From: an uncultured Elusimicrobiales bacterium
GTDB lineage: Bacteria; Elusimicrobiota; Elusimicrobia; Elusimicrobiales; Elusimicrobiaceae
Direction: 5' to 3'
DNA: 64,000 nucleotides
NCBI GenBank assembly: GCA_944324685.1
Contig: CALUXG010000005.1
Coordinates: 1-64,000, forward strand
Part shown: positions 17,575-25,637 of the stretch, in pieces
Numbering within the stretch: the first letter of the stretch is position 1
How the letters are laid out: every line of letters begins with the position of its first letter
Translations under genes and position numbers: made by a program
Notes under the pieces: model-generated
The model's input: only the letters and a program-made list of their open reading frames with translations
The model's database searches: none
Told to the model about the DNA's origin: nothing

Positions 17575-18090
17575 GTGTTTAAAATTTTAATCAAAGCGGC
17601 AATATTACTCTTTATCGTTATCAGTATCTATTTTATTGTGAATCCTTCCGCCTGTTCCAATATGATGGCCGGACGCGAATATGCTTTACCCTCGGCGGCC
17701 GATGAGGCGCGGGGAGGAATTCCCGCTTCGGAACAGCCGTCTTATTTATCAACGGATGAAAATTCGGCCGCTTCCGTTGAAGCGGAGGGAGTTTTCGATA
17801 CTAATACGTTGCATAAAACGTATGACCAACCGGTGTATTCCCAAGAAGATATAGATTATGCCATCGCCAGCCGGTATGTGGAATTGGAACGGGAATACGC
17901 CCGCGGAGAAAATACCATCGGCAGGGACGCTTCGCGTGAGATTTCCTTTATTGTCATGGATGACTTTGAAATGTCGCCAACGGAATGGGAGGCTTTTCTC
18001 GGTCGGGCGACGGCGTCCGGTTTGTTTGACCGCGTGCGCAATGAAATGCCCGTACAGCCTGAAGATGCGTCTTCCGCTTCCGCTATGTAA
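17575..18090 (+). CDS. Single-helix membrane-anchored protein, unknown (GTG start)
   Basis: 171 aa. GTG start 6 nt after AGGAGG. An N-terminal helix (about 4-22) is followed by an acidic, Ser/Ala-rich soluble part with a helix-rich centre (EDIDYAIASRYVELEREYARG). No family recognised. It ends the envelope gene run and is followed by a terminator. Confidence 0.65.
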   Translation: MFKILIKAAILLFIVISIYFIVNPSACSNMMAGREYALPSAADEARGGIPASEQPSYLSTDENSAASVEAEGVFDTNTLHKTYDQPVYSQEDIDYAIASRYVELEREYARGENTIGRDASREISFIVMDDFEMSPTEWEAFLGRATASGLFDRVRNEMPVQPEDASSASAM

Positions 18091-18110
18091 ATGAAACCGT
18101 TATAAAAATA

Positions 18111-18137
18111 AAACCCGCGTTTGGCGGGTTTTATTTT
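18111..18137 (+). terminator. Bidirectional intrinsic terminator
   Basis: AAACCCGC-GTTTG-GCGGGTTT hairpin followed by TATTTTG, between the converging envelope run and the AI-2E operon. Confidence 0.85.
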
Positions 18138-18157
18138 GTCTAAAAGGGAAGGCTCCG

Positions 18158-19177
18158 TCAGCGCGGCAGACGTCCGGCCAACAATTCGGCCACGGGCCGC
18201 GTATGTTTGATTTTTCCCAAAATAATTTTTATGGAAGCGGTGATGGGGACGGACAAAAAGGCTCCCGGGACTCCCCATACCAAACTCCAAAAGATTAACG
18301 AAGCAATGACGACCACGGGATGCAAATCCATGCCATCTCCCAAAAAACGCGGCTCAATCAAATTGCCTATGGTAAACTCCGCCGCCACCATGAGTGCCAA
18401 TACAATAAAAAAGTTTGCACCTAGACCGTATTGCAAAAACAATACCGGCGTGGGCAGAAGTACGGCAATAATAGAGCCGACGCTGGGAATAAAATTTAAC
18501 AAGAAAAAGAACATGGCAAACAAAAAAGCCAGTTTTACCTTAAATGCGACCAAGACAATCCATATCAGAAAAGCTGTTACCAAAGAGGTTACGATTTTGA
18601 CGGATAAATATTTGGATACTTGGGCCAGCATTTCCTGCACGGTAGGGTTGATGTTGGTGGGGACGGCTTTTTTGGAGCCGAGCAACAAGAAAATAATAAA
18701 TAAGATAATCAATGTTGCGTTGGAGACTACGGAAAAAAGCTGGTGGCCAAAATTTTTCAACCAGTCAAACAGCGGCAGACTCCGGACATAATTGACGATG
18801 GACGCTTGGTCCAGTTTAATGCCGTACTGCGTAACGCGTGCCACAAGGTCTGAGGTGGTGGCTACGAGGTTTTCTTTGTATACTTCGGCTCCGCGTATAA
18901 AGCCGCCGACGGAGTTTACCGTAAAATAAATAATGGCGGCAAAACACAAAGCCAGAAACAAAATGGACAGCGTCATGGACAGCCACGCCGGAAACGAAAA
19001 GCGGCGATGCAGAGAGGCCGCCATTTGCGCCAAAATAGTGTAAAAGAATAAAGCGATGACTAGCGGAATCATGAGCGCTTTCGTATACACCAAAGCGGCG
19101 GTAATGACACCGGCGGCGATAATCGTCAGACAGATAGCGCTCATTTTTTGATAATACCATGTCGTTTTATCCACCAT
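18158..19177 (-). CDS. AI-2E family (PerM/TqsA-like) membrane transporter
   Basis: 339 aa, about eight helices in the PF01594-like arrangement; the late segment IGNLIEPRFLGDGMDLHPVVV is the family signature. Members export autoinducer-2 or exchange Na+/Li+; which applies is not readable. ATG at 19177 follows AAAGGGG at 6 nt. It overlaps the preceding gene by 11 bp and is the last gene of a four-gene operon. Confidence 0.88.
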   Translation of the reverse strand: MVDKTTWYYQKMSAICLTIIAAGVITAALVYTKALMIPLVIALFFYTILAQMAASLHRRFSFPAWLSMTLSILFLALCFAAIIYFTVNSVGGFIRGAEVYKENLVATTSDLVARVTQYGIKLDQASIVNYVRSLPLFDWLKNFGHQLFSVVSNATLIILFIIFLLLGSKKAVPTNINPTVQEMLAQVSKYLSVKIVTSLVTAFLIWIVLVAFKVKLAFLFAMFFFLLNFIPSVGSIIAVLLPTPVLFLQYGLGANFFIVLALMVAAEFTIGNLIEPRFLGDGMDLHPVVVIASLIFWSLVWGVPGAFLSVPITASIKIILGKIKHTRPVAELLAGRLPR

Positions 19178-19685
19178 ATTCAACCCCTTTTTGTTTTTCG
19201 GTTTTTTTGGTTTGTTCCCGTGCGAGAAAAAGAATTTTTCCCGTCAAGTTGTTCAGGTCTTCGCAGCAGGAAGTCAATAACCAAACGGGCAGCTTGGACA
19301 ACGTATAATTTTTGTACAAACGCATAAATTGTGCGTAAGCCGTGGTCAATTCGTCGGCCGCACGGGACAATGTTTTGGAACGGTTGACGAAGCTTTTTAT
19401 CGCCAAAAATTTTTCATATCCTTCCTTGTCTGTTCCTTTGCGCAGCTGTGTTCTGGCTTGTTGCCAATAGTCCATTTTTTGATCCATATCTTGGCGCAAG
19501 GCGGTGCAGAAAGAAGAAAAATCCATCACAAAACCCGTATCCCGCACGGATATTTTCTTGTGATCTTGGCTTAAAATAAGCTCCAACCGGCGGCTGAAAC
19601 CGCGCAAATCGTCCGCTGTTTTAGCCGCTGTGGCGCGCAGCGCATCGGTTTGATGAAGCACTTCGTCAAAAAAACTTCCGCTCAT
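19167..19685 (-). CDS. Unknown helical cytoplasmic protein
   Basis: 172 aa, predicted almost all helical, without signal peptide, membrane segments or recognised motif. It starts in an ATGA overlap with the histidine kinase gene and overlaps the transporter gene at its end. Tight coupling to a sensor kinase without a response regulator suggests it could be a kinase partner or adaptor (inference). Confidence 0.65.
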   Translation of the reverse strand: MSGSFFDEVLHQTDALRATAAKTADDLRGFSRRLELILSQDHKKISVRDTGFVMDFSSFCTALRQDMDQKMDYWQQARTQLRKGTDKEGYEKFLAIKSFVNRSKTLSRAADELTTAYAQFMRLYKNYTLSKLPVWLLTSCCEDLNNLTGKILFLAREQTKKTEKQKGVEYGG

Positions 19686-20446
19686 GCCACGGGGATGCTC
19701 ACCGTAAAGATGGATCCCAACCCCCTGTCGGAAATTACGCTGATGCTGCCGCCGTGCAGGTTTAAGATTTTTTTAACCATGGGCAGCCCCAATCCCCAGC
19801 CGTCTATCTGACCGGTAAAATAGTCGTCCACTTGATAGAAACGGTCAAAAATTTTATTTACGTCCTGCGGCCGTATGCCGGTGCCGTAGTCGCGTACGGA
19901 AATAGAGACGCTGTCTCCGTGATGTGCGCATTGCACTTTAATGGTTTTTTCCGCTTTATTGTTGAATTTAATGGCGTTGCTCATCAGCTCTTCGAGCAAA
20001 AAGGCCATCAGTTCCTCATCGGCTTTTATTTCCAGCGAGGACGGGCAGTCTATTTCTATAAAAGTTCCTTTTTTGGAAATGGTGGATTCCGACGAAACCG
20101 GCGCCGTTTCTTCATCGTGCGAAATGGCTTCGTTTGCACTTGTTTTGACCAAACTTTTCAAATTGATGGTTTTTTTGGCCAAGTCTTTTGCCTGCAAGGC
20201 TTCCACTTTGTTGAAAAAGAGCAGCTTGTCCACCAGACTGCAGAGCTTGGTCCCCTGTTTATTTATTTCTTCCAAGGCTTTTGCCGTAAAAGGGGAAAAT
20301 TTTTCTTTGGCCGATTGGGACAGTATGGCTTCCGAGTATCCATTGATGATGGATAGCGGGGTTTTCAGTTTGTGAGACACCAAAGAAAGCATTTTGGTGG
20401 AATTTTCATCATTTTGCAGACTTTCCAAAACGGGATCTTGTTCCAT
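19682..20446 (-). CDS. Cytoplasmic sensor histidine kinase
   Basis: 254 aa. HisKA H-box SHKLKTPLSIINGY (phospho-acceptor His about residue 25), HATPase with N box (LMSNAIKFN), G1 (DYGTGI), F (IFDRFYQVDD) and G2 (GWGLGLPMVKK). No membrane helix or sensor domain is present, so the input must come from another protein. No response regulator lies in the window. AAGGA ribosome site. Confidence 0.9.
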   Translation of the reverse strand: MEQDPVLESLQNDENSTKMLSLVSHKLKTPLSIINGYSEAILSQSAKEKFSPFTAKALEEINKQGTKLCSLVDKLLFFNKVEALQAKDLAKKTINLKSLVKTSANEAISHDEETAPVSSESTISKKGTFIEIDCPSSLEIKADEELMAFLLEELMSNAIKFNNKAEKTIKVQCAHHGDSVSISVRDYGTGIRPQDVNKIFDRFYQVDDYFTGQIDGWGLGLPMVKKILNLHGGSISVISDRGLGSIFTVSIPVA

Positions 20447-20457
20447 AATCTTTATCC

Positions 20458-21348
20458 TTAAAATGCAATATTCAAGTTAATAAAGAAAATATCGCGTTTA
20501 TTTTTGCCGTCAGTATTTTGCAAATGGTTATAAGCGGCGTCCACATATGCGTTTGCCGTTACGTAAAAAGTGTTACCCAACAGAAAAGAGTGCTGCGCTT
20601 GCGCCGTATAAAATTCGGCGAAATGATATCCGACGTATAAGGAGGAACGTTTTTCCGGCCATAATCTGCTGATGCGGGCAGAGAGAACGTATTTGCCCAG
20701 CGCACGGTTGACGTCATATGACTGGGTAAAAGCCAAATCATTTTGGTCCATAATTGCGCGGAAATATTCCACGCCGTCAATCCCGTCAGGATATTGGTAA
20801 GCCGTCGCCGCGGCCTGAAATACAAAAGTGCCGAAAAAGTTCTGCAAAAAACCCAGCGTATAGGCCATTTGCGCGTAATTTTCGTCTTCCCACCCGCCGT
20901 CTTGGAGAAGAGAGCCTTTTTGATTGGCGTAAGAAACGCCAAGATATGCGGTGGTAAAAAGCTGGTTGACTTCGTCCTGCACCAAATCGGTTACCAACTG
21001 CGCTTTTATGCCGTAAGCGGAATTGTCTTGAAAAGCAGGATTGTCCGATTTGTTTTCAAAATAATAAAAAGGCGTTATATGAAATTTGACCAAATCCAAA
21101 TCCAGCCGAATGGGCAAATATATGGAATAGACGGGGTCTGCAAAGGCTCCGTTTTCAAGGGAGAATTTATCTTCCACATAACGTCCTTCCAGCCCAAAGG
21201 CCGCATTAATGCCCAGCGGTACGGAAGCTCCGGCCCGCGCTTGATTGTAATCGGAAGAATACGCATATGAAAACGAGGTATTTACCGACGCGGCCTGCGC
21301 CCCCAGCGCGGCCAAAAACAACATTAAGGAAAGAGAGATTTTCTTCAT
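20458..21348 (-). CDS. Outer-membrane beta-barrel protein
   Basis: 296 aa. Signal peptide (cleavage after LGAQA), then alternating aromatic/polar beta strands to a C-terminal phenylalanine (NLNIAF), as in outer-membrane barrels. First gene of the operon with the histidine kinase (gap 11 bp). Of two in-frame ATGs the second (21348) is preferred: TGC-TAAATT ends exactly 6 nt before it. No Shine-Dalgarno sequence is present. Confidence 0.75.
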   Translation of the reverse strand: MKKISLSLMLFLAALGAQAASVNTSFSYAYSSDYNQARAGASVPLGINAAFGLEGRYVEDKFSLENGAFADPVYSIYLPIRLDLDLVKFHITPFYYFENKSDNPAFQDNSAYGIKAQLVTDLVQDEVNQLFTTAYLGVSYANQKGSLLQDGGWEDENYAQMAYTLGFLQNFFGTFVFQAAATAYQYPDGIDGVEYFRAIMDQNDLAFTQSYDVNRALGKYVLSARISRLWPEKRSSLYVGYHFAEFYTAQAQHSFLLGNTFYVTANAYVDAAYNHLQNTDGKNKRDIFFINLNIAF

Positions 21349-21454
21349 ACACATAATTTAGCAAAATTTGCGCCCGTATTACAGGAAAATTTTATCTGAA
21401 GAGCACCTGAAACGGGGCCGTGGGAAAGGGTGGATATTTTGCTAAAATATCTTT

Positions 21455-22711
21455 ATGAGATTTTTGTTTCTTTGTCTGTTGACTTTGTGTACATCCGGCG
21501 CATACGCTGCCCAGATCATACGGGGACCTTATATTGAGGATCCGACGCAGTCCACCATGGTATTGCGCTGGCAAACCGATGAACCTACTCCAGCATGGCT
21601 TGAATATGGTCCTTCGCCTCGCTGCAACCAAATACTCAAGATAAATCCGGAGGGAACGCAGCATAAAGCCATTTTATACGGTTTGGTGCCGAATCAGGAT
21701 TTTTGTTACCGACTGTATGTGTATAATACGGCCCGCGACGGCGTACAGGTTCCGGTGGAGGGGTCTTTCCGCACGCTTTATAGTGCAGAACGCAAAGAAG
21801 TGCATTTTTTGGCTTTTGGCAATACGGCCGACACTTCCACGCAAGCCATACCGCAGGAAAATGAAGCACAAACGTCCGTGTTGGCCGGCTTGTTTGGCAA
21901 AGCGCGCAACGAAACAACGGAGGGAGAGGATCCTAAAAAGCTGTTGGCGCAGCAAATGGCCCAAACAGACGCCGATTTTTTGATTCATACCGGTGATTTG
22001 ACGGCCAGCGGATTGGACGAGGACGCAGATAGGGAATTTTTTGCCCCTTATAAGGATGTCTTAAAAAAGACTCCTTTGTTTATCGCGCTGGGCGCCAATG
22101 AATACGGTCCCGATCGCGACAATCGGGAGAGCAAATCTTTTATACGCACCAATTATTCGCGCTTTCATGATATGAGTTGGTCCAATGCCACTCCGAAATA
22201 TTATTCTTTTGATACGGCAAACGCCCGATTTATTTTTCTGGACGCCAATGCCGCTTATGGGGCCGTGTGGGCGCCGGATATAGATGAAAAATCCACCCAA
22301 TACCAATGGCTTCGCACCACATTGGCCGGCGCGGGAGAAAAATGGAAAATAGTCGTAGTCAATGCCCCCATGTATTCCACAGGACAGAAAGGGCCTGCCA
22401 ATGAGGCGGCCGCTAATTTTATTCCGTTGTTTGAACGCTATGGAGTGGATTTAGTGCTGCAGGGAGCGGAAGCGGACTATGAACGCACGTTCCCCATGTA
22501 CCAAGACGAACCCAATCCGCGCGGCGTAACTTATGTAACGCTGGGCGGCGGCGGCGCAACACCCACCCGCCGCGTAAGCAGTCATCCTTCTACTGCGCGT
22601 TTTGTGTCTGCCTACCATTATGCGGATGTTAAAATTTCCGATAGAAAATTGACTATGACTGTGTATAACGAGCGGGGAGAGCAGTTGGACAAGCTGGAGT
22701 TGTATATTTAG
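21455..22711 (+). CDS. Purple acid phosphatase-like protein without metal ligands
   Basis: 418 aa. Signal peptide (to AYA), an N-terminal fibronectin-like domain (PTQSTMVLRWQTDEPTPAWL) as in purple acid phosphatases, then a calcineurin-type fold. Only one metal motif is intact (HTGDLTASG). Elsewhere the expected GDTG, GNHE, HHP and GHxHxYER motifs read FGNTAD, GANEYG, NAPMYS and GAEADYER. The protein is therefore probably a periplasmic pseudo-phosphatase with a binding role. Extended -10 TGC-TAAAAT ends 6 nt before ATG. Confidence 0.8.
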   Translation: MRFLFLCLLTLCTSGAYAAQIIRGPYIEDPTQSTMVLRWQTDEPTPAWLEYGPSPRCNQILKINPEGTQHKAILYGLVPNQDFCYRLYVYNTARDGVQVPVEGSFRTLYSAERKEVHFLAFGNTADTSTQAIPQENEAQTSVLAGLFGKARNETTEGEDPKKLLAQQMAQTDADFLIHTGDLTASGLDEDADREFFAPYKDVLKKTPLFIALGANEYGPDRDNRESKSFIRTNYSRFHDMSWSNATPKYYSFDTANARFIFLDANAAYGAVWAPDIDEKSTQYQWLRTTLAGAGEKWKIVVVNAPMYSTGQKGPANEAAANFIPLFERYGVDLVLQGAEADYERTFPMYQDEPNPRGVTYVTLGGGGATPTRRVSSHPSTARFVSAYHYADVKISDRKLTMTVYNERGEQLDKLELYI

Positions 22712-23140
22712 GAAAAGCGGCTTTGGAAGAGGACCGGTGTTTATAATGTCCATTTCTGCTATTGGATGTAAGCCCCAACCACGGTTTTGTAAATCTGGAT
22801 AAATTCGCCCCGCAGTTGGACCGCCAGTGCAAGCGCATGGCATCAGGTCGAAGGCGGGGCAAATTTCTGTTCAATTTTCACCATCCTGTCAGTTTGCGGC
22901 AGAAGATTTTGTTGTTACGAACGGGGCCGTGCAAACCGATTTTATTTACAAACACGCGTCATTTCTGAAGAAGGTTACAGCCGCCAATCTCAGTCTTATA
23001 AATAAAACAAAGTGGAGTGAATGTCCGGTAAAGCCGTTTGGAAATGATGAGATGCGTTTTCTGATATACTTCTTTTACTGTTATGCCGTTGCCATGACTG
23101 TGCAGCTGTTGCCGTTTATGGACTGAAAACCGCCCAAGCC
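22712..23140 (+). other. Non-coding or decayed stretch
   Basis: No convincing gene. A weak open frame (about 22827-23126, GTG start, Cys-containing) has no ribosome site, signal peptide or recognisable family and may be a remnant. Confidence 0.4.
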
Positions 23141-23168
23141 TTGACTCGTTTTTTTTTTTTGATACCCT
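23141..23168 (+). promoter_or_regulatory. Prepilin promoter with T12 tract in the spacer
   Basis: TTGACT (23141-23146), then CG, twelve T residues and GA, then TACCCT (23163-23168): spacer 16 bp. The homopolymer fills the spacer, so a one-base slip would change -35/-10 spacing. Confidence 0.6.
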
Positions 23169-23238
23169 TACGTGATGAAAAATTAAATGTTGTTAAGATG
23201 CGTTTTTGATGAATTAAATATCATTATAGGAGCAAAAA

Positions 23239-23706
23239 ATGAAAAGAGGATTTACCCTCATAGAACTGTTAGTTGTCGTACTGATTATCGGCATTTTGTC
23301 TGCCATCGCGCTGCCGCAATATACCCGCGCCGTGGACAAGGCGCGTTTTGCGGAGGCATTTATTAATCTGAAAAATATTGTACAAGCTAAAAAAATGTGT
23401 GAGTTGGAATTGGGCAAAGGCAGCAGCGAATGCAGGAATTGGGACAATCTGTCTGTCCGCATTTCCGATGCCGTCGGCGAGGGAGATTCTGGTATGGAAA
23501 CGAAAGATTTTTTGTATTCATTATATGGCGCTTCTGAACGGCCTGTCGCGTGGTATAAAAAGTATGATGTTTGCATTTGTTTGGATGATGACGGGGAATT
23601 TGTAGGATCTAATTCGGGCAGTACATGTGCTGAGGGAGAAACCCCCTATAATGTACTGAAAATGTTGGGCATACGGGACGTGGGAAATCAATGTTGGATG
23701 TGCTGA
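23239..23706 (+). CDS. Type IV pilin-like protein
   Basis: 155 aa. Very short leader MKRG, then FTLIELLVVVLIIGILSAIA with Glu5 of the mature protein: a canonical prepilin peptidase site. The body has paired Cys residues (MCELELGKGSSEC, CICLDDDG) typical of disulfide-closed pilin heads. AGGAG ribosome site. It could be a major or minor pilin or a pseudopilin; no assembly genes are nearby. Confidence 0.93.
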   Translation: MKRGFTLIELLVVVLIIGILSAIALPQYTRAVDKARFAEAFINLKNIVQAKKMCELELGKGSSECRNWDNLSVRISDAVGEGDSGMETKDFLYSLYGASERPVAWYKKYDVCICLDDDGEFVGSNSGSTCAEGETPYNVLKMLGIRDVGNQCWMC

Positions 23707-23730
23707 TATTGTCCGTTGGCAATTTGATAA

Positions 23731-23759
23731 AAAGCCCCCGCTGCAAACGGGGGCTTTTT
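23731..23759 (-). terminator. Bidirectional intrinsic terminator
   Basis: Perfect 10-bp stem AAAGCCCCCG/CGGGGGCTTT, loop CTGCAAA, between the converging pilin and rlmB genes. Confidence 0.88.
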
Positions 23760-23769
23760 CAACGGATTA

Positions 23770-24519
23770 TTATTTTTTCAGCTGAACTTTGGAAAACATA
23801 TCATACATAATAATACTGGCTGCGGCCGACGCATTCAAGCTTTCCACGCCGCCTTTTTGCGGAATGGAAATAATTTGGTCGCAGTTTTCGGCCGTTTTTT
23901 CGCGTATGCCCGTTCCTTCGGAGCCGATGACCAGCACGGCGGGGGAAGCATAGTCTGTCTCCGTAATGGGCTGCCCTTCCATATCGGCGCCGTACACCCA
24001 GAACCCTTCTTCTTTTAAGTCTAACAGCGCATTGGACAGATTGCTTACTTCTACGATATTAACGCGTTCCACCGCTCCGCAGGCCACTTTATACACCGCC
24101 GGAGTTAAACCTACCGTACGTCTTTGCGGCAGAATAATGGTGGAAAAGCCCAAACACGCCGCACTTCGGATAATGGCGCCTAAATTCTGCGGGTCCGTCA
24201 TTTCGTCTACGGCCAGCCATAAATCTTTTTTATTGCCGTCCGACTCATATAAAGCCGTGGACAGTTTCATCAGCCGCACGGGTTGTGCCTTGGCCAGTAC
24301 GCCCTGATGGTTGGCTCCTTTGGTCAGGCGGTCCATCATGCGTACATCCATGCGATCTATTTTGACGTTGTTTCTCTTGGCCGTGCGGATAATTTCTTCC
24401 ACTGCGCGGTGGCCGGCTTTATTGTCTGCCACATACAGTTGTACGACGTTGCGTTTTTTGCTTTTCAACGCTTCCATGACGGCGTGAATGCCGTAAAGTA
24501 TGTCTAAATTATCGCTCAT
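23770..24519 (-). CDS. rlmB: 23S rRNA 2'-O-methyltransferase (TrmH/RlmB family)
   Basis: 249 aa. N-terminal substrate-binding domain (YGIHAVMEAL) and SPOUT domain with the three motifs DPQNLGAIIRSA, LVIGSEGTGIR and SLNASAAASIIMY that form the trefoil-knot SAM site. Methylates a guanosine ribose in 23S rRNA in the characterised members. It lies 3 bp after pfk; AGGA precedes the ATG. Confidence 0.92.
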   Translation of the reverse strand: MSDNLDILYGIHAVMEALKSKKRNVVQLYVADNKAGHRAVEEIIRTAKRNNVKIDRMDVRMMDRLTKGANHQGVLAKAQPVRLMKLSTALYESDGNKKDLWLAVDEMTDPQNLGAIIRSAACLGFSTIILPQRRTVGLTPAVYKVACGAVERVNIVEVSNLSNALLDLKEEGFWVYGADMEGQPITETDYASPAVLVIGSEGTGIREKTAENCDQIISIPQKGGVESLNASAAASIIMYDMFSKVQLKK

Positions 24520-24522
24520 ATT

Positions 24523-25623
24523 TTATCCTATTTTAGCCGAGCCGAAACTCATGCCCACTTCCAACGCGGTACGTACTTCTTCGCTGTTCGGGTCCACCAA
24601 TTTCAGTTTGGATATGGCGTCGGATATTTTGCATTCGCCTATAGCTAGTCCTTGCAAAGCCACCATATAGCCGAACTTGCCTTCCAACACCAAATCCATG
24701 GCGCGCGCTCCAAAACGCGTGGACAGCCAGCGGTCAAACGGCGTCGGAGTACCGCCGCGCTGCAAATGCCCCAGCACTACGACGCGGCTTTCCACGTGGC
24801 AGGATTCCTCCACCATCTGGCTTATCTTAAATCCGATACCGCCCAAACGTACGGGATCGGTACTGGCGGCTATAGTACGCGTAACGGCCTGTTCGCCGGC
24901 TTCGTTTTTGGCGCCTTCGGCGGCGACGATGATGCTGAAATTTTTGCCTTTGGCACGCCGGTCCAAAATATAATCTACAATTACCTGCTCATTGTAAGGA
25001 ATTTCGGGTATCAACACAATATCCCCGCCGCCGGCTATGGCGGACCGCAGCGCGATCCAGCCCGCATAACGGCCCATGGTCTCAATAATCATCACACGGT
25101 GATGGCTTTGGGCGGTGGTATGTATGCGGTCCACGGCGTCCGTGGCGACGGACATGGCGGAATCAAAGCCAAAAGTCAAATCCGTACAGGAAAGATCATT
25201 GTCTATGGTTTTCGGAACGCCGACCACCGGCATGCCCATGTCCACAAATTGTTGGGCCATATGCAAAGTGCCGTCTCCGCCTATGGCTATCAGCGCGTCC
25301 AGTCCGTTTGCCTTAAAATTATGCATGGCTACCGAGGAGAGATCTTTAGGTTCTTCCGCCGTGCCGAAAGGAGGCAGCGTATAGCGGAACGGATTGGCCA
25401 GATTGCTGGTTCCCAATATGGTTCCGCCCAGCGTCAAAATACCTGAAACGGCGTGTTCATCAATCTCTATAAAATCATTTTTTACCAGACCGTCAAATCC
25501 GTTTTTGAATCCCAGAACGCGAACCCCGTGGCGTAAAGCGTTTTTGCTTACCGCACGTACCACTGCATTAAGACCCGGGCAATCTCCGCCCGCCGTTAAA
25601 ATGCCTATTTTTTTAATGCTCAT
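24523..25623 (-). CDS. pfkA: 6-phosphofructokinase (ATP or PPi donor uncertain)
   Basis: 366 aa. N-terminal GILTAGGDCPGLNAVVR, donor loop IGGDGTLHMA, substrate loop PKTIDNDLSCTD, HLQRGGTPTPFDR. Start at the ATG behind CCGGAGG. The residue pair that separates donors is mixed: Gly in GGDGT (ATP-type) but Lys in PKTIDND (PPi-type). Such Gly/Lys enzymes form a third clade whose donor has to be measured. Catalyses the committed step of glycolysis. Confidence 0.93.
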   Translation of the reverse strand: MSIKKIGILTAGGDCPGLNAVVRAVSKNALRHGVRVLGFKNGFDGLVKNDFIEIDEHAVSGILTLGGTILGTSNLANPFRYTLPPFGTAEEPKDLSSVAMHNFKANGLDALIAIGGDGTLHMAQQFVDMGMPVVGVPKTIDNDLSCTDLTFGFDSAMSVATDAVDRIHTTAQSHHRVMIIETMGRYAGWIALRSAIAGGGDIVLIPEIPYNEQVIVDYILDRRAKGKNFSIIVAAEGAKNEAGEQAVTRTIAASTDPVRLGGIGFKISQMVEESCHVESRVVVLGHLQRGGTPTPFDRWLSTRFGARAMDLVLEGKFGYMVALQGLAIGECKISDAISKLKLVDPNSEEVRTALEVGMSFGSAKIG

Positions 25624-25637
25624 ACTTCCTCCGGAAA

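Noticed and set aside
22827-23126. Open frame of about 100 codons on the plus strand
   Set aside because: GTG start without ribosome site, no domain, no signal peptide; it lies between a finished gene and a prepilin promoter.
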